From contig CAWFKS010000011.1 in NCBI GenBank assembly GCA_963816435.1, positions 1 to 64,000 on the forward strand: a stretch of 64,000 nt of DNA. Reading direction: 5' to 3'. The position numbers were made by a program, and so were the translations under genes. This document shows positions 42,110-51,724 of the stretch, in pieces (position 1 is the stretch's first letter; every line of letters begins with the position of its first letter). The DNA comes from CAWFKS01 sp963816435 (GTDB taxonomy: Bacteria; Pseudomonadota; Alphaproteobacteria; Rhizobiales; Rhizobiaceae). The notes below the pieces were generated by a model. The model was not told the origin of the DNA. It was given only the letters and a program-made list of their open reading frames with translations, and did no database searches.

Positions 42110-43393
42110 ATGGCGATTGCCAAAACCTCGAAGACTGTCGGTGCCCGCGGCCTGAAGGCCGCCGCGCTGCTCGGCACGGCGCTGCTCGTGTCGGCGCCGC
42201 TGGCGCGGGCGCAGGACAACCCGATCAAGATCGGCCTGCTGCTGCCGTTCACCGGCCAGTACGCCTGGGTCGGCGCCAACGTGCAGCCGGTCGCCGAGAT
42301 GATCGCCAAGGAGGTCAACGACGCCGGCGGCATCGGCGGGCGCCAGATCGACTTCGTGCAGGGCGACACCGAAGGCGTGGTCGACGCCGGCACCACCGCC
42401 GCGCAGAAGCTGATCAATGTCGACGACGTCGTGGCGCTGGTCGGCCCGACCTCGCTGTCGTTTTCCGGCTCCAAGCAGCTCATCATCGACAACCACGTCC
42501 CGATGGTGACGCCGACCGCCGGCACCACCGCGCTCGACAAGGCCTGCAAGGACGTCTGCTTCCGCACCGTTCCGTCGGATTCGCTCGGCGGCAAGGCGAT
42601 CGCCCGCGCCGCCACCGACGCCAAGTATCTCGGCGACGGTGCCAAGGCCTGGTCGAAGCCGGTGCTGATGGTCGGCCAGTCGCCGGCCATGGTTTCCTTC
42701 GAGGAGCCGATCAAGAACGCCTTCGCCAGTTACGGCACCGACCTTGCCGACGTCATCGAGTTCGCGCCCGGCAAGCCGTCCTACCGCAGCGAGGTGCAGT
42801 CGGCGATGGCCGACAATCCCGATGGCATCGTGCTCGTCGGCGCGCCCGAGGATTCGGCCCGCATCATGACCAATGCCTTCCAGGCCGGTTACCAGGGCGG
42901 CTGGTTCATGACCCAGGACCAGACCACCGCCGACTACATCGACCTCGCCGGCCCGCAGCTCGTCGAGGGCGCCTACGGCCTCGAGGAAGTCGCCTCCGAG
43001 GAGAGCGCCGACCTCAACCGCGACTTCGAGAAGCGCTACAAGGACTATTCCGGCAACGAGGTGAAGATCTTCGGCACCAACACCTATGACGCCATGAACG
43101 TCATCGCGCTGGCTGCCGCGCGCGCCGTGCGCGACGGCGGCGACATTACCCGCCAGTCGATCGCCGACAACATCCACGCCGTCACCGACCCGGGCGACGA
43201 CAAGACCGTGGTCACCAGCTACACCGAGGGCAAGAAGGCGCTCGATGATGGCAAGGAGATCGACTATCGCGGCCTCGTCGGCCCGATCGACTTCAACGAA
43301 TACGGCAATATCGCCGCGCCGTTCGGCATCCGTCAGGTCAAGGACGGCAAGTGGACGACCGTGGCGACCATGCCGGCCAGCGCCCTGAACTGA
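42110..43393 (+). CDS. livK: Branched-chain amino acid-type ABC transporter substrate-binding protein
   Basis: Periplasmic binding protein of 427 aa (Peripla_BP_6), with a signal peptide of about 35 residues ending PLARAQ. The mature start NPIKIGLLLPFTGQYAWVGANV is the classical LivK opening. The first lobe has GGIGGRQIDFVQGDTEGVVDAGTTAAQKLI and the hinge VGPTSLSFSGSKQ. The second lobe has FGTNTYDAMNVIALAAARAVRDGGD. Relatives transport amino acids but many bind aromatic acids, amides or urea. The flanking ligase suggests an organic acid, so the livK name describes the family only. A strong hairpin follows the gene. Confidence 0.88.
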   Translation: MAIAKTSKTVGARGLKAAALLGTALLVSAPLARAQDNPIKIGLLLPFTGQYAWVGANVQPVAEMIAKEVNDAGGIGGRQIDFVQGDTEGVVDAGTTAAQKLINVDDVVALVGPTSLSFSGSKQLIIDNHVPMVTPTAGTTALDKACKDVCFRTVPSDSLGGKAIARAATDAKYLGDGAKAWSKPVLMVGQSPAMVSFEEPIKNAFASYGTDLADVIEFAPGKPSYRSEVQSAMADNPDGIVLVGAPEDSARIMTNAFQAGYQGGWFMTQDQTTADYIDLAGPQLVEGAYGLEEVASEESADLNRDFEKRYKDYSGNEVKIFGTNTYDAMNVIALAAARAVRDGGDITRQSIADNIHAVTDPGDDKTVVTSYTEGKKALDDGKEIDYRGLVGPIDFNEYGNIAAPFGIRQVKDGKWTTVATMPASALN

Positions 43394-43405
43394 CCTCCCG
43401 CAACC

Positions 43406-43440
43406 GGGTGCCGGCCTCGAAACCCTCGCGGCCGGCACCC
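43406..43440 (+). terminator. Attenuator hairpin between livK and livH
   Basis: Perfect 11-bp arms GGGTGCCGGCC (43406-43416) and GGCCGGCACCC (43430-43440), 13-nt loop, followed by TTCCCTTCCC. It begins 13 nt after the livK stop and lies in the 88-nt gap before livH. It should favour binding-protein mRNA over the downstream permease genes. Confidence 0.6.
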
Positions 43441-43481
43441 TTCCCTTCCCGCGACGCGCCGATCGGCCACCGCGACAGACG

Positions 43482-44348
43482 ATGCAGACAACGATTTTCA
43501 TTCAGACGCTGGTTTTCGGGCTGGCGATCGGCGGCGTCATCGGCCTCAGCGCCGTCGGCCTGACGCTGTCCTATGGCGTCACCCGCTTCATCAACTTCGC
43601 CTATGGCGAGTTCCTCACGCTCGGCGCGTTCTTCTGCGTGGCGCTCGTCCATGCCGGTCTCGGCCTGCCGCTCGCCGCTCTTGTCACCATCCCGCTGGTC
43701 GGGCTGGTCGGCATCGTGATCGCCCGCATCTTCTACGACCCGCTGATGTCGCGCGGCCTGCTGCCGCTGCTGGTCACCAGCGTCGGCGTCGCCTTCGTGC
43801 TCCACAACACGGTGCGCATCGTCGCCGGCTCCAACCCGCTGCGCTTTCCCGTTCCGCTGATGCGGCCATGGTCGCTCGGCGATCTCTTCATCCCGCGCGA
43901 GCAGGTGCTCACGCTCGTCGTCGCGCTCGTCGCCATGGCGCTGGTCCACGCACTGCTGCGCTACACCATGCTCGGCAAGAAGATGCGCGCCGTCGCCGAC
44001 GACGCCCAGCTCGCCCGCGCCTCCGGCATCGCGGCGCGCCGCGTGCTGACGCTGACCTGGTTCATCTCAGCCGCGATCGGCGGGCTCGGCGGCATATTGC
44101 TCGCCGTCACCCAGGTCACGATAGCGCCGGAGCTCGGCTGGAGCTTCCTGCTCGTCGTCTTCGCCGCCGTGCTTCTGGGCGGCATCGGCAGCCCCTACGG
44201 CGCCATGATCGGCGGCATCATCATCGGCCTGGCGATCGAGCTCGGCGCCACCTACCTGGCGCCCGACTATTCCTACGCCTTCGCCTTCCTCGTCCTCATC
44301 CTGGTGCTGATCGCCAGGCCACGCGGCCTCATGGGCGGAAGGGGATAA
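43482..44348 (+). CDS. livH: Branched-chain-type ABC transporter permease LivH
   Basis: Membrane subunit of 288 aa with about eight hydrophobic segments. Landmarks are the N-terminal GLAIGGVIGLSAVGLTLSYGVTRFINFAYGEFLTLGAF, which is diagnostic for LivH. The coupling loop GKKMRAVADDAQLARASGIAARRV and the late segment LLGGIGSPYGAMIGGIIIGLAIELGA are also present. It is separated by 3 nt from the fused LivM-LivG gene. It forms a heterodimeric channel with the N-terminal half of that protein. Confidence 0.9.
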   Translation: MQTTIFIQTLVFGLAIGGVIGLSAVGLTLSYGVTRFINFAYGEFLTLGAFFCVALVHAGLGLPLAALVTIPLVGLVGIVIARIFYDPLMSRGLLPLLVTSVGVAFVLHNTVRIVAGSNPLRFPVPLMRPWSLGDLFIPREQVLTLVVALVAMALVHALLRYTMLGKKMRAVADDAQLARASGIAARRVLTLTWFISAAIGGLGGILLAVTQVTIAPELGWSFLLVVFAAVLLGGIGSPYGAMIGGIIIGLAIELGATYLAPDYSYAFAFLVLILVLIARPRGLMGGRG

Positions 44349-44351
44349 GAG

Positions 44352-46151
44352 ATGGACCTTCTCGCCTTCTTCATCGGGCTTCTGACCCTGGCGCTCATCT
44401 ACGGGCTGCTGGCCGTCGGCCTCAACCTGCAGTTCGGCATGGCCGGGGTCATCAATTTCGGCTACGTCGCCTTCTTCGCCGTCGGCGCCTTCGCCAGCGC
44501 GCTCGTCACCCTGCCGCCGCCGGGCAGTGCCGCCTACGAGGCGGCGGCCGGCCAGTACACGATCGGGCTCGGCCTGCCCTTCATCGCCGGGCTCGTCTGC
44601 GCGGCGATCGCGGGGGCGCTGCTTGCCCTTTTCATCGGCGCCGTCAGTGCGCGGCTCGCCACCCACTATCTCGCCATCGCCACATTCGCCATGGCCGAGG
44701 TGGTGCGCTCGGTGCTGACAAACGAGACGTGGCTGACGCGCGGCGAGTTCGGCATCGCCAGCGTGCCCCGCCCCTTCGAGAGCTTCTTCACCGCCCACGA
44801 CTACGCCGCCTTCTACCTCGTCCTGACGCTTGTCGTCGTCGGCATCATCTTCGCCATCGTCCGGCATCTCGGCGAGGTGCCGTTCGGCCGCCTGCTGCGC
44901 GCCATCCGCGACGACGAGACCTCGGCGCGCACGCTCGGCAAGGCGACCACCGCCGCCAAGCTCAAGGCGCTGGTCATCGGCGGCGCGCTTGCCGGCGTCG
45001 CCGGCAGCCTGTGGACCCACTCGCTCGGCGTCGTCCATGTCGGCCAGTTCGTGCCGATCGTCACCTTCCAGATCTGGCTCGCCATGCTGCTCGGCGGCAG
45101 CGGCAACCATTGGGGCGCGCTGGTCGGCGCCGTGCTTCTGATCGCCATCCGCGAAGGCACCCGCTTCATCGGCGACGTGCCGGGTCTCGACCAGATCGCA
45201 GCGGCCAACCCGAGTTTTCTTCCCTCGCTGCGCTTCGTGCTGATCGGCCTGCTGTTGATCGCCGTCGTGCGCTTCTTCCCTGGCGGCGTGCTGCCGGAAC
45301 GGCTGCGCCGGGCGCCTGCGGCGCAGACCGGCACCAAGCCGCCGGCGCTGGCGATTCCCGCCGAAGGCCGTTCGCCTGCCTCGGCCTCGCCGATCCTCGA
45401 AGTCTCCGGCGTCTCCAAGCGCTTCGGCGGCTTGGCCGCCGTCGACGGCGCGACGTTCACCGTGCAGCGCGGAACGATCACCGGGCTGATCGGCCCCAAC
45501 GGCGCGGGCAAGTCGACCATGATCGACCTGATCAGCGGGGTGCAGCGGCCGGACTCCGGGACCATTCGTCTCGACGGCGACAACATCGCCGGGCTGAAGC
45601 CGGAGGCGATCGCCGCCCACGGGCTCGGCCGCACCTTCCAGACGCCGCGCCTCTACCCGCGCATGACCGTGTGGGAGAACCTGATGCTTGCCGGCACCGA
45701 CCAGCAGTCGGAGACGGTGCGCGCCGGGCTGCTGTCTGCCGGCGACCGCAAGCGACACGAGCGCGACACCGCCCTGCGCGTCGACGAGGTGATCGCCCAT
45801 CTCGAACTCGGCCACATGCGCGACGCGCCGGCCTCCAGCCTGTCGGGCGGCCAGCGCAAGCTCGTCTCGCTCGGCCGGCTGATGATGCGCCGCTCGCGCC
45901 TGATGCTGCTCGACGAGCCGGCGGCCGGCGTCAACCGGCGGCTGGCCGGAGAACTGTTCGAGCATATCGCCGCGCTCAACCGCGCCGGCACCACCTTCCT
46001 GATCGTCGAGCACGAGATGGAGCTCGTCATGCGCTACTGCCACCGCATCGTCGTCATGCATCAGGGCGCGGTGCTCGCCGAGGGCACGCCGGAGGAGATC
46101 CGGGCCAACCCGCGGGTCGTCGAGGCCTATCTCGGCGGAGCCCCGGCATGA
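44352..46151 (+). CDS. LivM-LivG fusion: permease joined to ATP-binding domain
   Basis: Single protein of 599 aa. Residues about 1-315 are a LivM permease (LLAVGLNLQFGMAGVINFGYVAFFAVGAF, ARLATHYLAIATFAMAEVVRSVLTNE, RAIRDDETSARTLGKATTAAKLKAL). After a short Ala/Pro linker (about 318-345) residues 350-599 are a LivG ATPase with Walker A GPNGAGKST, Q-loop FQTPRLYPRMTV, LSGGQRKLVSLGRLMM and Walker B LMLLDEPAAGVN. There is no stop or internal start with a ribosome site between the halves, so the fusion appears real. The frame is intact throughout. Its stop overlaps the livF start. Confidence 0.9.
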   Translation: MDLLAFFIGLLTLALIYGLLAVGLNLQFGMAGVINFGYVAFFAVGAFASALVTLPPPGSAAYEAAAGQYTIGLGLPFIAGLVCAAIAGALLALFIGAVSARLATHYLAIATFAMAEVVRSVLTNETWLTRGEFGIASVPRPFESFFTAHDYAAFYLVLTLVVVGIIFAIVRHLGEVPFGRLLRAIRDDETSARTLGKATTAAKLKALVIGGALAGVAGSLWTHSLGVVHVGQFVPIVTFQIWLAMLLGGSGNHWGALVGAVLLIAIREGTRFIGDVPGLDQIAAANPSFLPSLRFVLIGLLLIAVVRFFPGGVLPERLRRAPAAQTGTKPPALAIPAEGRSPASASPILEVSGVSKRFGGLAAVDGATFTVQRGTITGLIGPNGAGKSTMIDLISGVQRPDSGTIRLDGDNIAGLKPEAIAAHGLGRTFQTPRLYPRMTVWENLMLAGTDQQSETVRAGLLSAGDRKRHERDTALRVDEVIAHLELGHMRDAPASSLSGGQRKLVSLGRLMMRRSRLMLLDEPAAGVNRRLAGELFEHIAALNRAGTTFLIVEHEMELVMRYCHRIVVMHQGAVLAEGTPEEIRANPRVVEAYLGGAPA

Positions 46152-46883
46152 GTGAGCAGACACCCGTCCTCGAAGTCGCCGGGCTCGAAGCCGGCTACGG
46201 GCCGCTGCAGATCCTGTTCGGCGTCGACATGGTCGTCGGCCACAGCGAGCACGTGCTCGTCTTCGGTCCCAACGGCGCCGGCAAGTCGACCTTCATCAAG
46301 TCGCTGATCGGCCTGGTCACGCCGAGCGCCGGCACGGTGCGGCTGAACGGCGAGGAGACGACGGGCCGCGTGCCCGAGCGCATGGTGGCCTCCGGCCTCG
46401 GCTACGTGCCGCAGGTCGCCAACGTCTTCCCTTCGCTGGGCGTGGCCGAGAATCTCGAGGTCGGCGGCGCGCACCTGCCGGCGGCGAAGCGGCGCGAGCG
46501 CATGGACGCGATGTATTCGCTCTTCCCCCGGCTTTCGGAGCGCAGGCGGCAGGCGGCAGGCACGCTTGTCGGGCGGCGAGCGGCAGATGCTGGCGCTTGC
46601 CCGCGCCCTCATCCCCGAACCGTCGCTGCTCCTGCTCGACGAGCCGTCGGCCGGCGTCGCGCCGCGCATCGTCGAGGAGATTTTTTCGATGATCTCCGGC
46701 CTGCGAAAGACCTCGACCGCCGTGCTGATGATCGAACAGAACGCCAAGCAGGCGCTGCCGCACGTCGATCGCGGCTACGTGCTGGAGAGCGGCCGGGTGC
46801 GGCTGACCGGCAAGGCCGGCGAACTGCTCGACAACCCGGAAGTCGCAGCCCTCTATCTCGGCGGCGCGGCGACCGAACGGTAG
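46148..46883 (+). pseudogene. livF: Branched-chain-type ABC transporter ATP-binding protein LivF, one frame change
   Basis: Second ATPase of the Liv system, about 244 aa when joined. The first frame from ATG 46148 has LEAGYGPLQILFGVDMVV, Walker A GPNGAGKST and the Q-loop YVPQVANVFPSL. After ERRRQAAGTL an extra base near 46567 shifts the frame exactly at the signature motif. The second frame continues SGGERQMLALARALIPEPSLLLLDEPSAG (signature and Walker B) to 46883. Joined, LSGGERQM is restored. The same CTT-G context marks the LysR break at 27236. With it the importer has a full set of parts. Confidence 0.82.
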
Positions 46884-46890
46884 CGCCGCC
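46860..46890. terminator. Hairpin between convergent livF and sulfatase genes
   Basis: GGCGGCGC (46860-46867) and GCGCCGCC (46883-46890) form an 8-bp stem that spans the livF stop and fills the 10-nt gap before the convergent sulfatase gene ends. It could terminate both transcripts. Confidence 0.45.
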
Positions 46891-46893
46891 GCC

Positions 46894-48561
46894 TTACGTC
46901 GCCGGCCGCTTCGCCGCCCGGCCCCGGTATTTCGCCAGCAGTTCCGGCTCGATGTCGTTCTCGTCGTAGACGCCGAGCAGGATGCCCTTGCGCCGCGAGC
47001 CGCCCTTGCGCATGCGCAGGATCTGCGCGTCCGAGATCGTCGTGCGCTGCGAAGACCGCCGCGCCCACGCGAACAGATGCTCGTACATCTCGTCGATCAC
47101 CTTCCCGTGCTCGTCGCTTTCGCCGAGATCGAAGAGCTCGTCCGGATCGTTCTCAAGGTCGAACAGCATCGGCCGGAAGCCGCCCTCGGCGTGGATCATC
47201 TTCCAGCGATCGGTGACCACCATGAACAGCCGCGCGTCGCGCGGCGCCAGCCCCAGCCGTGCCGCCATCGAGGTGGCCGAGTAGTCGTATTCGCTGATCG
47301 CGAAGCCGCGCCATTCCTCCGGCTCGCGCCCGTGCAGGAACGGCGTCAGAGAGCGTCCCTCGAGGATGTGGTTCGGCACGTCCGCGCCCAGCGCCTCCAG
47401 GAAGGTCGGCGCGAGGTCGATCGACTCCACCAGCTCCTCGCACACGCTGCCGCGCGCGCCGTCGGCTTCGGGCCGCGGGTCGTAGACGATCAGCGGGATG
47501 CGCACCGAGCAGTCGTGGAACAGCTCCTTCTCGCCCAGCCAGTGGTCGCCGAGATAATCGCCGTGGTCGGAGGTGATCACGATCATCGTGTCCTTCATCC
47601 GGCCGGTCGCCTCGAGGTGCGCGAACAGCCGCCCCATCTGGTCGTCGCACTGCTTGATCAGGCCCATATAGGCGGGGATCACCGCTTCGCGCACCTCCTC
47701 GCGCTGGAAGGCGCGGCCGACTCCGTTCGCCATGAATTCGCGGTAGACCGGGTGCGGATCGGCGCGCTCGGCCTCGTCGCGCACGACCGGTTTGGCCTGC
47801 TTCATGCCGTACATGTCGTGATAGGGCGCCGGCACGATGTAGGGCCAGTGCGGCTTGATGTAGGAGAGATGGCAAAGGAACGGCGCCTTCGCCGCCTCGC
47901 TGTCGAGGAAGTCGATCGCCTGCGACGTCAGCCACGGCGTCTCGCTGTCCTCCTCCGCCACGTTCGCCGGCATGCCGGCGTTCTTCATCAGCCAGCCGCT
48001 GGCGATGTCGCCGTCCGCGCCGATACCGGCATTGGCGTTGTTCGCCCACGGATTTTCGTCCGCGTAGCCTTTGGCGTTGAGGTAGGCGTTGTAGGGCGAG
48101 CGGCGCTGGTCGTAGAAACCGTCCGGCCCCTCCGCCCACAGCCCGTCGTCGCGGGTGTGGACGTCGAACCCGCACTCCTCGACCCGCGCCCCGATGACGG
48201 AATCGCGCGAAATGCCGAGCCTGTCCATGCCCTCGGCGTCGGCCACCATGTGGGTCTTGCCGACCAGCCAGCTCGAAACGCCGGCCTTGCGCAGATGGTC
48301 GCCGAGCGTCATCTCGCCGACCTTCAGCGGAAAGTTGTTCCACGCCGCGCCGTGGCTCGACACGTAGCGCCCGGTGTAGAAGCTCATGCGCGAGGCGCCG
48401 CAGATCGTCGACTGCACGTAGGCGCGCGAGAACCGCACGCCGCGCGCCGCCAGCGCGTCGATGTTCGGCGTCTTGAGATGCTCGTGTCCGGCGCAGCTCA
48501 GATAATCGAACCTCAGCTGGTCGAACATGATGAAGAGGATGTTGCGGATCGTTCCCGCCAT
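46894..48561 (-). CDS. Cys-type sulfatase (alkaline phosphatase superfamily)
   Basis: Hydrolase of 555 aa. The N-terminal metal-binding block is NILFIMFDQLRFDYLSCAGH, with two Asp ligands at the usual places. The modification motif ICGASR places the formylglycine precursor at Cys54, conforming to C-x-(P/A)-x-R. Later ligands are in MIVITSDHGDYLGDHWLGEKE (Asp-His). There is no signal peptide, so it is probably cytoplasmic, like phosphonate monoester hydrolases and some choline-type sulfatases. A formylglycine-generating enzyme is encoded at 62240-63224 in this window. It is monocistronic, facing away from the TAXI-TRAP genes only by a 153-nt gap. The substrate is unknown. Confidence 0.85.
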   Translation of the reverse strand: MAGTIRNILFIMFDQLRFDYLSCAGHEHLKTPNIDALAARGVRFSRAYVQSTICGASRMSFYTGRYVSSHGAAWNNFPLKVGEMTLGDHLRKAGVSSWLVGKTHMVADAEGMDRLGISRDSVIGARVEECGFDVHTRDDGLWAEGPDGFYDQRRSPYNAYLNAKGYADENPWANNANAGIGADGDIASGWLMKNAGMPANVAEEDSETPWLTSQAIDFLDSEAAKAPFLCHLSYIKPHWPYIVPAPYHDMYGMKQAKPVVRDEAERADPHPVYREFMANGVGRAFQREEVREAVIPAYMGLIKQCDDQMGRLFAHLEATGRMKDTMIVITSDHGDYLGDHWLGEKELFHDCSVRIPLIVYDPRPEADGARGSVCEELVESIDLAPTFLEALGADVPNHILEGRSLTPFLHGREPEEWRGFAISEYDYSATSMAARLGLAPRDARLFMVVTDRWKMIHAEGGFRPMLFDLENDPDELFDLGESDEHGKVIDEMYEHLFAWARRSSQRTTISDAQILRMRKGGSRRKGILLGVYDENDIEPELLAKYRGRAAKRPAT

Positions 48562-48672
48562 GTGCCGTCACCGCTTTTGCCGCCGCCGCGCCGCGGCGCG
48601 GCCGACGCATTGTCGATACGATCGCCTGTGAAGCCTGCCGCGGCCGGTTCGTCAACATCGGCGGGCGGGAAA

Positions 48673-48701
48673 GGCGCCGCCCCGGCGGACGGAGCGGCGC
48701 C
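48673..48701 (-). terminator. Hairpin after the TAXI-TRAP operon
   Basis: GGCGCCGC (48673-48680) and GCGGCGCC (48694-48701) lie 13 nt past the TAXI binding-protein stop on the minus strand. A competing stem GGCGGAC/GTCCGCC overlaps it. The region ends the operon and precedes the sulfatase gene, which must have its own promoter in the rest of this 153-nt gap. Confidence 0.4.
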
Positions 48702-48714
48702 TCCGGTCCGCCGC

Positions 48715-49728
48715 TCAGCGCGAGCCTTCGGGGATCGTCACGCCGGCTTCCTCGTAGTAGCGCAGCGCGCCCGGATGCAGCTTCATGGCGCCGTCCTGCA
48801 CGGCGTATTCCATGGTGATGTCCTTCATCCACGGATTGTCCTTGGCCGCCTCCTTGGCCTTTTCCCAGTAGGCCTTCGTCACCCGGTAGACGAGATCCTC
48901 GTCGAGGTCCTTGCGCGCCGCCACGCCGACGGTGGCGCCCAGCGTGTAGATGTCCTCGTTGTTGACGACGCCGTCGCCGTAGATGCCGGCGGGGATGATG
49001 CCTACCTCCTCGCCCTGGATGTTGGTGTAGTCCTTCGCCGCCTGGTTGGCCTCGAACTCGTCCTTGGTCAGGCCGAGAAGCCGCATCTTGGAGGTCAGCG
49101 CCAGCTGCTCGAGCTGCGGGAACGGCGCGATGCCGGTCGTCACGTAGACGTCGAACTGCCGGTCCTGGAAGCCCTGGAAGGCCGACGACCAGCTCGCCTT
49201 GACGTTCTCGTAGTCCTTGTCGGGCTCGTAGCCGGTGAGGATCTTCACCCAGTCGCGCGCCGCAGCCCAGGCTCCGCCGCCGGGCGGTCCGAGGAAGACG
49301 CGCTTCCCCTTGATGTCGGCCGGGGTCATGATGTCGTCGTCGGCATAGGTGACGATGTGGTACGAGCCGAGCGGGAACCACATCACCAGCCGCAGGTTCT
49401 CGGCCAGCTCCGGCGCGCTGTCGAGCTTCTGGTACATCTTGGTGCCGGTCTTCATGAACTTGTAGATGGTCGGCGAGGTCATGCACATGTCGAGCTTGCC
49501 TTGCGCCACCTCGATCATGTGCTTGGTCGCCGCGCCCGTGGCGTCGACCGAGATGTTCACGTCGTCCAGCGACTGGTTCACCAGCGTCGCCATCGTCGTC
49601 ATCGTCAGGTAGGCCGACGACCCCGGCGCGATGGTCGCCATCTTCAGTTCCTTCTCGGCCGCGGTCGCGCCGCCTGCCAGGCCAAGCGCCAGCGCGCCGG
49701 CGGCAATGGTCTTGATGAGCGTCTTCAT
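48715..49728 (-). CDS. TAXI family TRAP transporter substrate-binding protein
   Basis: Periplasmic binding protein of 337 aa of the TRAP-associated extracytoplasmic immunogenic (TAXI) type. The signal peptide is about 23 residues (ending ATAAEKE). Family features are MATIAPGSSAYLTMTTMATLVNQ near the mature N-terminus, ATGAATKHMIEVAQGKLDMCMTSP, DIKGKRVFLGPPGGGAW and a C-terminal LHPGALRYYEEAG. The last segment is strongly conserved in TAXI proteins. GGGAGGAAACG precedes ATG 49728. It follows the fused permease gene by 23 nt. Some TAXI proteins bind glutamate, but the ligand here is unknown. Confidence 0.88.
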   Translation of the reverse strand: MKTLIKTIAAGALALGLAGGATAAEKELKMATIAPGSSAYLTMTTMATLVNQSLDDVNISVDATGAATKHMIEVAQGKLDMCMTSPTIYKFMKTGTKMYQKLDSAPELAENLRLVMWFPLGSYHIVTYADDDIMTPADIKGKRVFLGPPGGGAWAAARDWVKILTGYEPDKDYENVKASWSSAFQGFQDRQFDVYVTTGIAPFPQLEQLALTSKMRLLGLTKDEFEANQAAKDYTNIQGEEVGIIPAGIYGDGVVNNEDIYTLGATVGVAARKDLDEDLVYRVTKAYWEKAKEAAKDNPWMKDITMEYAVQDGAMKLHPGALRYYEEAGVTIPEGSR

Positions 49729-49751
49729 CGTTTCCTCCCGGTTGTGTCCCG

Positions 49752-51630
49752 TCAGTCGTTGAAGGCCTCGGCGGACCGGGACGTGTACCGCCGTTGAAAC
49801 GAAAGCGCCGCGAGTGCCGCGAGGGCGGCCAGCGCCACCGCCGGCTCGACCGACAGCGCCATAACCCCTGCGGCCAGCCGCGCCGCGCGCTGCCACAGCG
49901 GCAGCGGCGTTCCCTCCCAGCCGCCGAGCCCGGTCACCAGGCCCCAGGTCGCCACCGCGAAGGCGGCACACGCCCAGACGGCGCCCGTCACCGTCGCGCC
50001 GTCTACGATCAGAAGCACGTCGGGGTGGAAGACGAACAGGAAGGGGATGATGAAGCCGGGTGCTGCCAGCCGCACCGCCGCCCAGCCGGTCTCCATCGGC
50101 CCGGCGCCGGCGATCGGCGCGGCCGCGAAGGCCGACAGCGCCACCGGCGGCGTCACCGAGGACAGCACCGCGAAATACAGCATGAACAGATGCGCGGCGA
50201 CCTGCGGCACCCCGAGCTTGCTGATCGCCGGGCCGAGCACGATGGCGATGATCAGGTAGGCCGCGCCGGTCGGCACGCCCATGCCGAGCACCAGGCTCGC
50301 CATCATCACCATCACCAGCGCCAGCGCCAGGCTGCTGCCGGCGTAGGTGAGCACGCTCTCGGCGAACATCAGCCCGATGCCGGTCATGTTGACGACGCCG
50401 ATGACGAAGCCGATCGCCGCCACCACGATCATCAGCACCGCCGAGGCGCGGCCGGCCTCGACCAGCGCCTCCCACCATTTGCGCGGATGGCGGAACTGCG
50501 GAAACAGCACCAGGCAGGCGAGGAAGGCGACGCCGGTCGCGTAGGCGCCGGCGTTCTGCGCCGTGCGGCCGGTCAGGAGCACGCCGACGATGATGCCGAG
50601 CGGGATCCAGAACGCCAGGCTCCGAACCAGGTCCTGCCGGGTCAGCGCCACCCGTTCGGAACGCGGCAGCGCCCCGATGCCCTTGCGGCGCGCCTCGACA
50701 TGCACGAAGGCGAACAGCGAGCCGTAGTACATCAGAGCCGGGATGAAGGCCGCGACGATGATCTTCAGGTAGGAGATGCCGGTGACGTCGGCCATCAGGA
50801 AGGCGACCGCGCCCATCACCGGCGGCATGATCTGCCCGCCGGTCGAGGCCGCCGCCTCGATGCCGCCGGCGAAACGCGCGCTGAAGCCGACCTTCTTGAT
50901 GATCGGGATCGTGAACACGCCGGTCGACACGACATTGGCGACGGCCGCGCCCGACATCGTGCCGAACAGCGCCGATCCGACGATCGCCGCGTGCGCCGGC
51001 CCGCCGGCCATCCGGCCGGTCGCCGCGAACGCGATCTTCAGGAGCACCTCGCCGGCGCCCGCCGACTGCAGCACGGCGCCGAGCACGACGTAGATCAGCA
51101 CGATGCGGCCCACCACCTCGACCGGCCGGCCGAACACGCCGTCGGTGGAAAACCACAGGTTCTCCGCCACCCGCGTCCAGTCCTCGCCGCCGCCGCCCAG
51201 CCACGACGGAGCCAGCACGTAGATGCCCGCCACGGCGACGACCAGCAGCATCGGCAGGCCGAAGAAGCGCCAGGTGAGATAGGCGATCAGCGCCACCGCG
51301 AGCCAGGCCAGAACAGGTCCTGGCCAGCGGACTGATGGTGACGAAGAACGTCTCCTGCTCGAACATCAGGCTGGCCCAGTCGGCCAGCAACGCCACGATC
51401 GCCACCGCGATGACGCCGTGCAGCACCATGAACCACGAACCGGTGCGCGAGGCCTCCGCGCCGCGCCAGGCGAAGCAGCCGTAGAGCAGCGCCAGGAGCA
51501 CGGTCAGCCCCGACACGATGACGTTGTCGAAGACCCCGAAGGCGGCCACGTAGATCGCGAATGCCGACATTGCAGCGGCCAGCGCCGCGGCGAGCATGTC
51601 GTAGCCCATGATCATGCGCGTGCGGATCAT
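49752..51630 (-). pseudogene. TAXI-TRAP fused permease (DctQM, 4TM plus 12TM), one frame change
   Basis: Fused membrane subunit of about 625 aa. The first frame from ATG 51630 (GGAGG 8 nt upstream) gives the first four helices and FFVTISPLARTC. An extra base near 51318 breaks the frame, and the second frame VLAWLAVALIAYLTWRFFGLPML carries on to 49752. The rest contains GGPAHAAIVGSALFGTMSGAAVANVVSTGVFTIP, GGQIMPPVMGAVAFLM and GMGVPTGAAYLIIAIV, which are the TAXI permease hallmarks. Joined, no residue is lacking. Order permease then binding protein is usual for this type. Confidence 0.8.
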
Positions 51631-51694
51631 CGGCAGTTCCTCCCGTCGCCGAGTAGGACATCGCGGTCTTGCGCCGGCAACAGCAAAGCGCCTA

Positions 51695-51715
51695 CCGTGC
51701 CGCTGAGCGGCACGG
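51695..51715. promoter_or_regulatory. Near-perfect palindrome overlapping the IclR gene leader
   Basis: 9-bp arms CCGTGCCGC (51695-51703) and GCGGCACGG (51707-51715) flank a 3-bp centre in the 94-bp gap between the TAXI permease and the IclR gene. The right arm runs into the GGAGGGG ribosome-binding site of the IclR gene (ATG 51725). It could be an autoregulatory operator or an mRNA hairpin that masks translation start; sequence alone does not decide. Confidence 0.45.
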
Positions 51716-51724
51716 AGGGGACCC

